Below are positions 47,501 through 58,077 of a DNA stretch of 64,000 nucleotides, piece by piece. Position 1 is the stretch's first letter; every line of letters begins with the position of its first letter. The stretch is from the NCBI GenBank assembly GCA_005406025.1, contig BGZK01000906.1, positions 186,001-250,000 on the forward strand. Reading direction: 5' to 3'. This DNA is from Eumeta japonica. Lineage: Eukaryota; Arthropoda; Insecta; Lepidoptera; Psychidae. The position numbers and the translations under genes are program-made. The notes under the pieces were generated by a model, which saw only the letters and a program-made list of their open reading frames with translations, ran no database searches and was not told the origin of the DNA.

Positions 47501-47920
47501 AAAACAACAATATACAAATTAAATTAAAGTAAAACAAAATACAAAACATCGTCTATGATGCGACGCAAAGCACGTAGCGAATAACGATATAGCGTTTCGC
47601 GACGAGAAACTTTAAATCGCTGTCAAACTTTTAAAAGGGTTTCCTGTACAGAGTGGGTTCCACTGTATGGCTGTTAACATGAGCCCCCCTCGTTTGCTGC
47701 TGCGCCTGCGACTCGGCCTTGGCACGTCACTTACCTTATTGCTTAGTCCTTTTGCTGACAGACGACAAAGATTTATTATGGGTACATTGAGTTGATAAAC
47801 CAAATAAATTAATGCGATGAAATGTATAATATAAGGTATAATAATTGAAATGTAGTGAGATATACTGGATGCAAATATTTACGTAAATACACTGTATTTA
47901 AAAATAAAACGTGGATAAAA
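47501..47920. other. Short GC-richer patch in gene-less DNA
   Basis: 47555-47740 is GC-richer ('cgtagcgaataacgatatag', 'ctgctgcgcctgcgactcgg'). The 63-codon minus frame 47612-47803 crosses it. Not recognised. Confidence 0.3.
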
Positions 47921-47924
47921 ATCT

Positions 47925-48090
47925 TGAATGGAGGAAATACTAAAAGATATAGGTATATAAAATGAAAATGTAAAGTCAAACCAAAAAAAGATATGCAAAT
48001 GTTGAACCATATAGATGTCTGTGGTCTCTGTTTACCCTTATGGGAAACTGGCGTGAATTTTTACTATTTAATTATTAGTTTTATGACATT
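47925..48090 (+). pseudogene. LINE C-terminal fragment, SEAR-CKDR family, copy 4
   Basis: 'aaaaaaagatatgcaaatg', 'ctctgtttacccttatggg' and 'aaactggcgtgaatttttac' align with the 3' end of copies 1 and 5. Very decayed; identified by word order only. Confidence 0.4.
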
Positions 48091-48880
48091 CTTTGGCTTT
48101 TCGCATAGTATATTGATTGCATGAAATAATTAATGCACACTTAATATGAAAAAATATACGAAATTTACTTTCCCGTCAAATTGTATTGGAAGAAATAATA
48201 AACAGCTCTTAAATAATATTGATTTTTAATTGTTTTCGATTACACACTTTTATTGTTATTTCTGCATTTGTTATATTCACGTAATCAAAGCGGATGATGA
48301 AAGTAATTTGTATGATATAAAGTCAATATTTTGAATTTAATTTTCTAGAATTATCAAAGAAATAAATTAAATAGAATTTTATTTGTTTTTAGGACTGTAA
48401 CTAAATTGAAATTTCAAAAATATCGCTCTAATCGGTTAACTTGATAGTAATATTTATGACAGTGCATTTATCTATTAAAACCTATTTATTGTCTTGAAAC
48501 AATAAAAAAGCTAAAGTAATTGTAATACATACTTACTTTCCTCTAAAAGTATGGTGAACGAAATCTAAACAAATTAAAACTGTTTTCTAATTTAACAATA
48601 AATTTAATTTGCAAGACATTTTATTTTAATTTCAAAATTGAATACGTGAATATAAAGTGAAATTTTTTTTTGTATCCATTTAAGCATATGAACGTTCTGA
48701 GAGTAGAAATCCCTTACTTTTGTACAGAAATAATAACATTACAAAATTATTCCTCGCTGTAGGTGATCATACGTTTTATTGACCAAGAAAACATTTCTTA
48801 TGCAGTTGCATTATCGTAATGCAATATGTTACACGGCCTTAATATATGAATATGACCACTTAAGTACGAGTCGGATTCCC
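48091..48880. other. Gene-less AT-rich stretch
   Basis: Nothing recognised. Confidence 0.5.
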
Positions 48881-48884
48881 GTAC

Positions 48885-49045
48885 CGAAGGTTCAAAATAA
48901 ATCAAATCAAAAATATCTTTATTTCGTAGGTAATGAAATTACACTTGATATGCGTCATTAATAAATTATTTTCGACATTAGCACTCATTCGAAATGCTGG
49001 TTCACCTTGAGAAGAATGGGCAAGAAACTCAAGGATTGTTTTTTT
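48885..49045. repeat. Decayed dispersed repeat
   Basis: 'aaaatatctttatttcgtag', 'attacacttgatatgcgtca', then 'gagaagaatgggcaagaaac' resemble a dispersed repeat common in moth and butterfly DNA, probably a retroelement tail. Identified by phrase order, without boundaries. Confidence 0.35.
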
Positions 49046-49076
49046 TACTCATCAATACTTCATCAGTAATTAATAA

Positions 49077-49114
49077 TTTAGTCGACACTTAGTTGTTACT
49101 AAATGTCGACTAAA
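49077..49114. repeat. 17-bp hairpin
   Basis: Arms 49077-49093 and 49098-49114 pair at 16 of 17 positions around a 4-base loop. Confidence 0.85.
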
Positions 49115-49800
49115 TTTTATTATATGAAGAAACTTTATAGCCGAGCTATACCACTACACCATTTACTTGCGTTGTACAGTACGTTATACAGTATGATCCC
49201 TAATCGCACTTGGTCGGTTTTTATTGTTGGTTAAATAAACAATTGTAAAAATCGGTAAAAGTAAAGTAAAATTAGTAATAAAATTTACATTACACTTTAA
49301 ACATACGAAGTTTAGAGTATCGTATCTATTACTGTTTTATACGCTTGATATAAAAGTGTGCTTAAAAATTCTTATATGTAGATCCTTTATTCTTTTATGA
49401 ATATTGTATCTATTACTTTTATATGTGCTTTATTAAAGAATGTGGTTAAACAAAACATTTTTGGTTTTGTATGGAGACCTTTTATTCATTTATTATATCT
49501 TCTATAGTGACATATATTACTATATCTTCTATAATAACATATATTTTACCAAAATTTCAACAGGCTACTTTATACGATTCAAAAGAAACAGCCCTTCAAA
49601 GGTACGATAAATGAACGTGCAGAATGACGGACGGAAGGGCAGACTCATAGGCTTAACAAAATAGTCCCGTTTGCGCCCTTTAGGCTACTGAACCTAAACG
49701 CGAACAAATTTTCCCCGTATTTGTATACGCATACAACACGCGAACATAATATATACGTCCGGGTTATGTAATACGATTTATCATCAGCTGAGAAACAAAT
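49115..49800. other. Gene-less AT-rich stretch
   Basis: Contains a short direct repeat with 'atatcttctata' and 'acatatatt' (about 49495-49555). Nothing else recognised. Confidence 0.5.
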
Positions 49801-49809
49801 TTATTTAAA

Positions 49810-49995
49810 ATAGTGCCCTCCGATAACGCGAAGGTACGGCGGAAGCGAGGGGGCGCTGTCGGCGTCGCAGGAGCCGATAAGCTCCGCCGACCCGGTCCTC
49901 GGTCTTATAAATATTTTGCCTTTCTCGCGTTTTACTAGTGCCGCTCCGAAGATAAACCTCGCCTCGGGAGGGAATTAACGCCACCTATTGAATAA
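49810..49995 (+). promoter_or_regulatory. GC-rich island with TATA-like site and two CTCF-like motifs
   Basis: GC-rich DNA with 'gagggggcgctgtc' at 49847-49860 (close to the vertebrate-type CTCF core) and, on the minus strand, 'aataggtggcgt' at 49978-49989 (close to the insect core). Between them lies TATAAATA at 49906-49913. This could be a core promoter with insulator-type elements. No open frame follows on the plus strand, so any transcript would be non-coding or begin with an untranslated exon. Confidence 0.3.
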
Positions 49996-50085
49996 GTGAA
50001 ACACTTATAACGTGTTGTTCTCGGTGAAATAATATGTGCTTACATTGTTGACTCGGGAATAATAATGTACTAACCAAAAATGAGA

Positions 50086-50209
50086 TAAATAAGAAGAGAA
50101 TTGTAATAAATAAAAACAATTGTATTTAAAAAGGGGATGTATTAATCGAAAATAAATGAAGTAAATAAAAAGAGAATTGTAATAAATAAAAACATTTGTA
50201 TTTAAAAAG
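50086..50209. repeat. Recent 76-bp tandem duplication
   Basis: 48-base segments at 50086-50133 and 50162-50209 are identical except for two bases. The duplication is recent and simple; no gene is involved. Confidence 0.9.
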
Positions 50210-50960
50210 CGTCAGTGCTGGAAAATAAACAGATTTTATTTTATTTTTCCAATTTACGTAAAGCATAAAAAAGAACATATTCCATTCTAAAAAAAAAGAC
50301 AAAACATTTTCGTATAGACCTTGTCCTGTCAAAACTTCTGTTTTTGTGAAATTACTTATGATTTCTTATGACTAAATTTACTTCCTGTTCACTAAGTTGT
50401 AATTCTTATGATTAATTATCTTTCTGTTCACTAAAATATGAAGCAGAACGTACAGAAACGTGGTAACTTGCATGCCATGTATGTTCACGGCGATATCTTC
50501 TAAGCACTGTTAATGGCATTTCCTATAGGGTCTATGAGGGACAAACGTGCATGCGGGCCATCGGAAAGTAGACGGTCGTTCACTGTCTCTATCATTTACT
50601 CAACTTATTTCTTGACTTATTTGACTAAATGCGTGACGCTTATTATACGTATAAATAATAAGCGATAAATTACGGATTTGAAACAAATCATCACAAACAA
50701 CAAAAGTCAATATAACGATTCTACAATACTGGAAATTTCAGATAGATTAAACAGAATTCATTTGAAATACAATAGCAATCTCTTACTGAAGCATAAAGAC
50801 GTTTAATTGAATGACGTCTCTCGTTTCTGACGTCTTTGTTTCTCGGCTTAAATTTATTTTTCTCTTTCGACGAACCGGTCATTTATACTAAAAAGAAGTA
50901 ATCACCCATAGAAAATTAAAAATGAATTCACTAAACCCTCGATTCCACTTCACTCGCAAT
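50210..50960. other. Gene-less AT-rich stretch
   Basis: Nothing recognised. It lies between the duplication and the GC-rich region. Confidence 0.5.
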
Positions 50961-50989
50961 AATCGAATCGCAAAAAGAAACGAAGTCGG

Positions 50990-51304
50990 TAAAATGACAC
51001 TTTAATGAAAAGCTCATTCCCGTTCGTGTCCTCGTAGAAGTCGCGGCGGCGCTCGCCTTTGTCATCGGAACAATCGTATTTTACAAGGGAAAGTGTCGCC
51101 TTTTGCGGGAAAAACACGCGCGACGCCGCTCCGAGGGGGACACTCGATAGCCGATGAGGGACTTGGCCGAAAACTCCGGTCAACAGCCGCCATTCACGCG
51201 GTATTTGTAAGCGATACCGCGCCCTTGGCTTTCGGCTCGCTTTCCGTTAACTAGGCACTCGGCCCCGGTTCGGATGCAGCTTTGGCACTCGATGATCTCA
51301 TCTC
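50990..51304 (-). other. GC-rich region with a strong minus-strand splice acceptor; possible exon
   Basis: On the minus strand, more than 40 bases of nearly pure pyrimidine ('cttctttcactttgtcttct', 'atttctttgattctttta') precede the acceptor at 51305-51302 (aag|ag or aagag|atg). Downstream, one frame reads RDEIIECQSCIRTGAECL, then KRAESQGRGIAYKYRVNGGC, and stops at 51180. A second frame reads GQVPHRLSSVPLGAASRVFF and then KYDCSDDKGERRRDFYEDTN, to 50950. Both have coding-like codons. The first could be a short cysteine-containing C-terminus. I recognise neither. Only one could be the real frame, and the region might be a non-coding exon or enhancer. Confidence 0.3.
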
Positions 51305-51537
51305 TTAAAAGAATCAAAGAAATAGAAGACAAAGTGAAAGAAGTGGCACTGCGCACAGGGTTCACAAATATTTTTCAGATGTGACACTGACAGATACGAT
51401 TGTCTGTATCTTTGTATACAATTCGTCTTGTATGTGCGTTTGTCACTGAACTCCTCCCGAACAATTAAATTTATAATGTAATTTTTTGTGTGTTTGTGGT
51501 AAGTCTCTGGATGGTTTAGATTCACAAGTGGACCCGA

Positions 51538-51549
51538 TAGGTGGCGCTA
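51538..51549 (+). promoter_or_regulatory. Strong CTCF-like motif
   Basis: 'taggtggcgcta' is a full match to the insect CTCF core (AGGTGGCGC followed by T/C). It lies about 230 bp upstream of the minus-strand splice acceptor and outside recognisable repeats. Similar context words ('gatcggctc' here, 'gacggccga' at 38575) follow both this site and the one at 38561. Confidence 0.4.
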
Positions 51550-51967
51550 CGATCGGCTCCAAGAATTTTTTTTTTTAACGATTTCTTTTCGCATGTTAGT
51601 ATATATAACCTCAACATTTCACCACACCATCCCTAATATTTTTTTTAAATTAATAACTAACCGTTAAGGAGTTCCGAGAAGTTCATGAATAATTGACCTT
51701 TTAGGAATAATTCATGGTTATGTTTGTGTACCATAGATGGTGCTGATGTCAAATTCTGTGGTGTTCACATACGCATCATTTGCGTCGTAGCTTGACATCA
51801 TTTTGATATTCAATTTCTGTTCGTTATATTTCGACAGATATGAAATTAAATGCTTTCCAACGACTCTCGAGAAATTGAGTTCATTTTTCGATTCAACTAT
51901 TCTATCATTAGATAGAATCAGGATCTCCTCTATAAAAGAACAAATAAGAATGAAGATGTTAAAACCA
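51550..51967. other. Gene-less stretch between CTCF-like motif and LINE
   Basis: A poly-T tract at 51568-51577. The 104-codon minus frame (51718-52032) overlaps the LINE antisense and is chance. Confidence 0.4.
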
Positions 51968-52260
51968 CTATCAGGAAACTGAAGTGGGAGTGGGACATAT
52001 AATTGGAGGAACAGAAAAATGGTCACAGTCAATTATGTGCGACAGGAAAAGAAATCGAGGCAGACCTGTCAGGAGGTAGGTGGATGAAATAAAAGCTGTA
52101 GCAAGTGTTACATGGTCCAGAAAAGCCAGAAATAGAGAGGAATGGAGACAGTTGGGGGAGACCTTTGCTAATAGGCAAACAGACAGTGTCATAGCTTTTT
52201 AGTTTCGATAACCTTAAGGAGATAAACTGTGTAAAAAAATGTTCGAATAAAGGCTATTAC
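51968..52260 (+). pseudogene. LINE ORF2 C-terminus with 3' end and poly(A) signal
   Basis: The open frame reads GHIIGGTEKWSQSIMCDRK, RGRPVRR, one in-frame TAG where this family has Trp, then VDEIKAVASVTWSRKARNRE and EWRQLGETFANRQ, ending at the TAG at 52200-52202. The layout (GRP-x-RRW-x-D followed by RNR-x-EW) is typical of the C-terminal tail of non-LTR retrotransposon polyproteins of RTE-like or jockey-like type. A 3' tail with AATAAA at 52246-52251 and a short 'tattac' repeat follows. It is 5'-truncated, and apart from one nonsense base this piece keeps its frame. A different family from the SEAR-CKDR element. Confidence 0.8.
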
Positions 52261-52489
52261 TATTATAATATAGTTCATCTGAAAAGCGTTTGTTGAATCT
52301 GCTAACAGTAAGCTAATCAACGCTTGAGCAGGACAATTTCTTTCGGATCGGCCAATTATAATAAAATATAAGATGAACATAATAACATTTTATTGCATTA
52401 TACTAAACAACAAGATTGCTTTTTAAATAAAAAAAAATGTATAAATATCAGTAAAATGGTAATCTAGTGTCATTAACATCTATGACCAA

Positions 52490-52720
52490 TATAGCTTATT
52501 CCAACTATTGGAACAGCAGGAACGGGTTCGAACCTGACAATGGAAGCAGAATTAACAGCGATAACAGCGAATATTAAAAATGAAGGAATTCATTGTATCA
52601 CACGCGAGCGAAAGCACGGGCATATTTGAATCGTAGAGAAAAAAATAATTATTGTTGAATGATAATTTACGCGCAGCGAAACTAGCGGGTATCGGCCATT
52701 ACATCTATAAACACATTCTG
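52490..52720 (+). mobile_element. Helitron-like 3' portion
   Basis: 'ggaacagcaggaacgggttc', 'aatgaaggaattcattgtat' and 'cacgcgagcgaaagcacggg' align with the 3' sides of the elements at 36100-36400 and 62340-62540. A further 'cgcgcagcgaaactagcggg' at 52671-52690 looks like another 3' end with CTAG. No coding content. Confidence 0.45.
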
Positions 52721-53078
52721 AATTATTACTATAAATGCAATTATAATTTTTTTGTATTCAAAAAGAAATGAAGACCACGACAATAAATACTCTTTAATAG
52801 AAAAGATTTGTGCCAAGCGGTGGTGCGTAATGAGGATTCTACAAATCACTTTAAAACGTGCGTAATAAGGGAAAAGAAAGTCTTAATACTAATTTTAACT
52901 TTCGCAAATGTATCACCCTGAAGTGTACGGGGCGGCTCGTCCTTTGTCTACTACCTACATATTTTTTATGGGCTGTAAACAAAGGTTAGTATTCTCATCG
53001 GTCTACATTATAATATAGTTAACGTGTATATAAATATATTGTTATATTAGCGCATTATCTGATTTCATAACGTAAAGC
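52721..53078. other. Gene-less AT-rich stretch
   Basis: Nothing recognised. Precedes the SINE. Confidence 0.4.
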
Positions 53079-53400
53079 GGTGGTGGGCGAGTGGTCAAGG
53101 ATGTTCCCACAAAAGATGCCGGGCTGAAATCACGACCACTGACGAATTGAGTAATGAGTTCTTATCTTAAACAGAATGGAAGCATACGTTGTGTGCCTCG
53201 AGAGGCACGTTCAACTCCTTTTTTTTTTAAGGCGTTGTCACCGCTTCGGTAATGATGATAGGTAGCATCTCACAACCAACAGGGAACTGGCGTGTAGAGC
53301 TGAGGGCTCGGAAGCCTGGATCTGAAAGAAGAGTATTAATAAAAAAATGTAAGCCTCAGAAGTGAGATGGTAGAGACTTAACACAATAACAACAATCATA
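53079..53400 (+). mobile_element. tRNA-derived SINE, copy 1
   Basis: Starts 'ggtggtgggcgagtggtcaa'. TGGGCGAGTGG at 53084-53094 fits the Pol III A box. A degenerate B box ('gggctgaaatc') lies near 53121. The unrelated body ends 'cttaacacaataacaacaat'. The head, 'gaattgagtaat' after it, and the 'taacaacaat' tail all recur at 58078-58382. An internal poly-T (53219-53228) would stop Pol III. Confidence 0.5.
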
Positions 53401-53985
53401 TTAATATCAATATTTGTTGTTAATATAGCTGTCATTATCTTAAGTTCGCGACTGTCGCTGAAAATAGTCAGTCAATTGTATTATAATTGAAGTCTATGTC
53501 ATGAATTTGCGTAGGTGAAAAATGGAAGTTTGCAAATTCTATTTGATAAAATTTCGGATAAAACATAACATTAGACATTCGTGAAAGAGAAATATTGATT
53601 TTTGACATCCTACGAGAACCTCACATTTTTCACATACTTTATAATTTATCACTTTATAATTATATATAACATAAATATATAACGAATTTCAAGTCCAATT
53701 GTCCTGTAATTCGTTTTTTTGATTATCTTATAGAAACCTTACATATTTCCGAATTAATCGTATACAAGATGTCAGCTCCGTATAAAATATATTTTATCGC
53801 AAATTTCATGTAAATCGGTTTCTTGTTTTTTGAATGATACGCATACAGACATGCAGACAGATAAACAAAATTGTTCGTTTGTCATCTAAGTCGTTAGCAA
53901 TGTTCATTCTAATTTTTTTAATTTATATACAAATTTGTTCCCACTTCTGTTTCATCATATGTATAGATCACCTGTGTCAATGTAC
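53401..53985. repeat. AT-rich stretch ending in a Helitron-like unit
   Basis: 53790-53890 carries 'ttcatgtaaatcggtttctt' and 'acagacatgcagacagataa', resembling the internal units of the Helitron-like elements at 17634 and 43398. The rest is unassigned. Confidence 0.35.
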
Positions 53986-54055
53986 TCATTCGAATTGACA
54001 TATTATCAAATCTTCCGATCCCGCTGAATATCCTATTGCATCACGCCAAAAAATA

Positions 54056-54169
54056 ATGAACGAACGCCGTGCCAGATCGCGCACCGAACCCTGCCGTTGT
54101 TTACCCGAGCGCGGCCATCGCCGTGATTCACTGCGCCGGTTCCGCCGTAAAGAATATGTGCACCCGTAA
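54056..54169 (+). CDS. Arginine-rich 37-codon open frame in a GC-rich island
   Basis: MNERRARSRTEPCRCLPERG followed by HRRDSLRRFRRKEYVHP, then TAA. Fourteen of 37 residues are arginine. GC-rich DNA favours Arg codons, so the bias is expected in part. There is no splice or promoter evidence. It may be a chance frame inside the 54060-54380 GC-rich island. Confidence 0.15.
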   Translation: MNERRARSRTEPCRCLPERGHRRDSLRRFRRKEYVHP

Positions 54170-54640
54170 ATCATGCATCATAACTAACAGCAGTTTTTCT
54201 TTTTTTTTTTTGCTAAAAACGCACATGTATAAACCGACAGACGCGCCGGCCTCGACGCGCGCGCCGACTGTTGTATTGAAGGAGTGATCTCTTTTTTGTC
54301 TATAACTCGCGGGCTGCAGTGAATCCACGGTTTGTTTTTAAATGTACGCCGGCGATGACTGCGCGAAACAGTGTTTGCGAGAATCGAGATCGGGCTTTGA
54401 AAAATGGCTCTGTTGATGGAGTACATCTAGAACTTTAAAGTTTATTGGTTAGATATCGTTACTTATACTGCGTAGATCTCGAAACGGTGTCCAAGAATAT
54501 GGCAGTTAAGGTTGACATCGGTCAGGGACTTGTTGTAATCACAACGCAGATATACTCCCTTCCACAATCTGGAATGAGGAGCTCTAATCTTAAACGCTCC
54601 AAGTTTGTCCGATGCCGGTTAATGACTTGATAACGAAATA
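54170..54640. other. GC-rich island, right part, and transition
   Basis: 54230-54380 remains GC-rich ('gcgccggcctcgacgcgcgc'). Overlapping frames on both strands (54069-54287, 54128-54328, 54184-54426) cannot all be real and none is recognised. The plus frame 54445-54630 has coding-like composition but is largely upstream of, and opposite to, a transposase remnant. Confidence 0.3.
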
Positions 54641-54646
54641 TTAAGA

Positions 54647-54880
54647 ATAAATAACAGCATGCGCTTGCTTCTGATGCGGTATCAGCGCTCGAAGCAGGCA
54701 CCTAGCGGTCGCTTTTGACATATGAAGTTGATCAGGAATAACGTTACGTACGATATCGGCTGAAAAAACAACTTTCTGAGCTGTCGATTGGATGTGTTCT
54801 CGAGGATCTTCCCATATATTTTTTTCAACATTTGCTACAATTCGCAGGGGCTTCCGCAGAATGGTGGATATGAGGAAAAC
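54647..54880 (-). pseudogene. Possible mariner/Tc1-type transposase N-terminal remnant
   Basis: On the minus strand an open frame of about 75 codons includes RIVANVEKNIWEDPREHIQS, then VRNVIPDQLHMSKATARCLL and RALIPHQKQAHA, ending at a stop. The pattern of a helix-turn-helix ending in L-x-M-x-K-x-x-AR followed by L-x-P-x-QK is typical of the DNA-binding half of mariner-like transposases. The catalytic half is absent. Assignment rests on this motif only. Confidence 0.4.
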
Positions 54881-55265
54881 CTTCGATGTTCAACTTCCCG
54901 CCTTTCAATTCACTGGACTACTTTCGAAAATAGAAAACGAGCAAATAATTCGTCAACAGCACCTGTTTCCTCTTTAATGCATTTTCCATTACTTTAGTTA
55001 AAAATTTAATAACAGCACAATGCTCCAATTTCACAAAAAATATAAAACCATTCATATGGATAACATTTATATTCAACATTCACAGAAAAACTTCTTTTTT
55101 ATTTTGATACCTATAAGTAAATCACACGTCCAGTATTTAAAAGTTCACAAAAAGAAGTTGTTATATATCTATACCGATAATTTATTGAACGCCATCTGAA
55201 ATCATTCTAGCATGAATCACCTTTAAATACCGAAAGTTGCTATAATATTATGTTTGAAAGATGGT
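54881..55265. other. Gene-less AT-rich stretch
   Basis: Nothing recognised. Confidence 0.4.
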
Positions 55266-55269
55266 ATTT

Positions 55270-55660
55270 TTAGGGTTTTTAGGACTCAAAGGATTCTAAC
55301 GGGAACCTGTTATTAAGCCCACGGCTTTCATCCGTTCGACCTTTTGCACTACTTTTAAAACTAGTGTCTTTAGAACCGTATCAACCAGTCGTTTCAAAAT
55401 TTCATAAAATTGTATTTTTGTGGTAGATATTCAAACAACAACAAAAAAACCAAAAGTAAAAAATTAAGTGAATTTCCATACAAGAATCATTTATTTTTTG
55501 GTCTAATAAAAAAAGAGTAATGCATAAAAATTACAAATTTGGTATTATTATTATAGTGCAAATTTAAAAGTGAAATATAACGAAAAACCGCCCAACTGCA
55601 TGTCGGGTCAAGCGCAGTATAGGATTCCGTAATTGCCATCACGATATTCGAACTTAGAAG
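55270..55660. repeat. Lepidopteran-type 'ggttccgta' dispersed repeat, pieces
   Basis: 55275-55400 ('tagggtttttaggactcaaa', 'aacgggaacctgttattaag') and 55580-55650 ('gggtcaagcgcagtatagga', 'ttccgtaattgcca') have the word order of a dispersed repeat frequent in moth genomes. A matching end, 'acggaaccctaaaaacggac' plus 'gtgagtcggactt', lies at 57196-57227. Superfamily not assigned. Confidence 0.4.
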
Positions 55661-56865
55661 GGGGCCTTTTGTTAGATACTATGAACTATTACTTGAGTTC
55701 ACGGTTTAACTATGTTCACAGTTTTATTTATAAACGAGCTCACGTAGGACGGGTGTTAAGAATGCTAAGACTTTATATTTCCATAATTTTATATGGTTCG
55801 TAAAGTGATATTTAATACCTATTTGACACAGCCAACAACATCAACTAAGTAATTTCCAATGGAATCCGTTGGAAATTTTACTTTTTTTACTTCTCTGAGT
55901 AAATTTTATTAGTTGGTTGAATATTAGTCGTTAACTTGTAAAGTCTAGCTTAGCTGTGATCGTTTTCTTTTCCATTTCGTTATACATACTAATGCCATGA
56001 ATTTTTTCACATATCTAAGAATAAGCACTTTTCTGGTAAGAAAGGGGGACACTTGTCTAATAAAAATTAGCATTTTAAAATTTAATATTCTTCAAACGGA
56101 TCCCTAAATCAAAAAATTGTTTCAGTAGATCCGCAAGTTTTTTGAATGACCTATCCAACGATATCCCACGCCATGTCATCCACATTTTACGTGTTGGCTA
56201 GGTACCATCAAAAAATTATTTTTTTTCAAGACTTTATTCTACCGCTTAAAATTTCGTGTAAAACATAAAGATAATAATAATATGCTCAATGACCAAATCG
56301 ACGTTTATAAATCGCCATTATTGGACGCTTACCTGTAACTATTTGGCTAATGGTGGTGATGGTTAGTCTTTGACATTTAACAGGCATGTCTATTGGTGGT
56401 GGTCTGTGGGTGATTTAAGGATGTTTTCGTCGCTCTTTGACCATTGCATGACAGCGGCCCGATAACGAGGTTGTGTCGGTTGTTTTAACACTCCTTACAC
56501 CCTGGTGGATGTGACTGTCGGCAATTTCCTGAAGATGTGCCTGGTTGGCATGAAACGTACGTAGAATTAACAATTTAACGGTTAGCAGAATAAGGTAATT
56601 ATAAAAATAAATAACACTTGCTTAGGTGTTCAATATCTGTCAATCCTCTGGAATCAATATTCAATCCTTTGGATAGAGATTCGTAGTGGAGAGACAGATT
56701 CGTGGGTCAGCAGTGGGTTGTATGCTGCATTTTAATGCATGTTTCAGGCAAGCGTCGCTTTATATATATAACGCTTTATTTATATATATAGAACGGTAGA
56801 ATAAATTAGGTAGGTAGCATAAAAATAAATAAATTTTGCATGGATATGGCAATATACGTGCAATA
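55661..56865. other. Gene-less stretch with unclassified repeat-like pieces
   Basis: A 9-bp hairpin at 55851-55877. A GC-richer piece at 56335-56575 ('tggtggtgatggttag', 'gaagatgtgcctggttgg') looks repeat-derived but could not be placed. Confidence 0.35.
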
Positions 56866-56869
56866 ATAT

Positions 56870-57150
56870 TATAAACTCATGCCTCGTGTACGCAGAAGGG
56901 TAGGCAGAGATTGTGGATTTCCATATGGTACGATCTTTGCATATCTCTCTTGCCTCACTGACATCCATCAATCTTTTCATGCAAGATCGTCGGTTTCGGG
57001 TGCTTAAAATTTGGCCCTTTTTTAAAATACCACCAATATTGTCTGCATAGGATTTTCTAGGGCGACTCTTGCTGACCTCTCCATCACACACATTTGCTCT
57101 ATAGATTTGCAGTCAGTCTACTTTGATTCATCTTTTCCAGATGGCCAAAC
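56870..57150 (-). pseudogene. LINE C-terminal fragment, SEAR-CKDR family, copy 5 (best preserved)
   Basis: The minus strand keeps one frame for about 85 codons. It includes SKSRPRKSYADNIGGILKKG, QILSTRNRRSCMKRLMDVSE and AREICKDRTIWKSTISAYPS, then a decayed 3' end. Just upstream on that strand is 'ggccatctggaaaagatgaa', as in copy 1. This is the tail of a non-LTR retrotransposon polyprotein, with RPRK-x-Y and a CKDR-x-x-W motif. The rest of the element is missing. Confidence 0.75.
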
Positions 57151-57184
57151 CAAATTACAGGTTTCTAGTACAAGAGTTTCATGT

Positions 57185-57240
57185 TGATTACGGAACCCTA
57201 AAAACGGACAAAGTGTGAGTCGGACTTGCACTAACAAAAA
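57185..57240. repeat. End of the 'ggaaccct' dispersed repeat
   Basis: 'acggaaccctaaaaacggac' and 'gtgagtcggacttgcac' are the terminal phrases of the repeat family noted at 55270-55660. Confidence 0.45.
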
Positions 57241-58077
57241 AAAGAAAATGTTTTCCTAAATACATAACACGATTATATTGCATGTTAGTAGGAAACATTT
57301 GGTCAACTCACATTATACTTGTGTTTTTTTTAGAATATGCTTACAAAATTTTGGTTTAAAATATATTTAAATTACATATTTTAATACCGTAGACATTTTC
57401 TTTTGTATTCAACACGTCTACTTTCACTATGATCAAAACTTTGAAATTGTTTGAGAGATAGTACTGTTATTTTTTTTTTGGAAGTTTATATTTAGATAAA
57501 AAGGTTTCTAAAAATTACTGATACTAGGACGGGTATATTTTGAATTTTAGTCTTTTTGTCTAATATTTCCATATAATGTTTTTTTAGTCTGAGAATACCT
57601 CTACTTTTAAAAACCATAGACGATTTAATACGTTCGTAGAATCCGTTGTTACCTATTTAATGAATATCTTTAGCTTTCGTTCCAAATCGTTACAAAAACG
57701 GCTTAATTATAAGTATTATGCTGTAATTAAGTTCATATATTGTATAATTGTTTGCTAAATTTACAGAATGTTCCTTAAGTATTCCTTTAAGAAAATCAAT
57801 TTTAAAATATGCGCCTAATGAAGTCAATCTAGGCAGTCTTGTTTTCTTCACCTATGAATTTTACGTAGTAATATATAGTAGAGGATCCAAATTAAAAACG
57901 ACCCTCACCCATCTGTGTATTGGTTGAAACTTATTTTATATAAATTTTAAAGTGTAAAAAAATATATCGCAAGTGGAATGTCTAAGAAATTCCTGGCCAG
58001 ATTACGATTAATTAAAAATTGAAAAATGACTCTTTTAAAAACATTACACTCATTATTTAACGAAGAAATTTTATACT
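57241..58077. other. Gene-less AT-rich stretch
   Basis: Nothing recognised. Confidence 0.5.

Noticed and set aside
47146..47549. CVCVCV and RACVRAC frames that look like cysteine-rich peptides
   Set aside because: They translate a CA/CGCA microsatellite inside a repeat.
51718..52032. 104-codon minus-strand frame
   Set aside because: Overlaps the plus-strand LINE C-terminus antisense and has no signature of its own.
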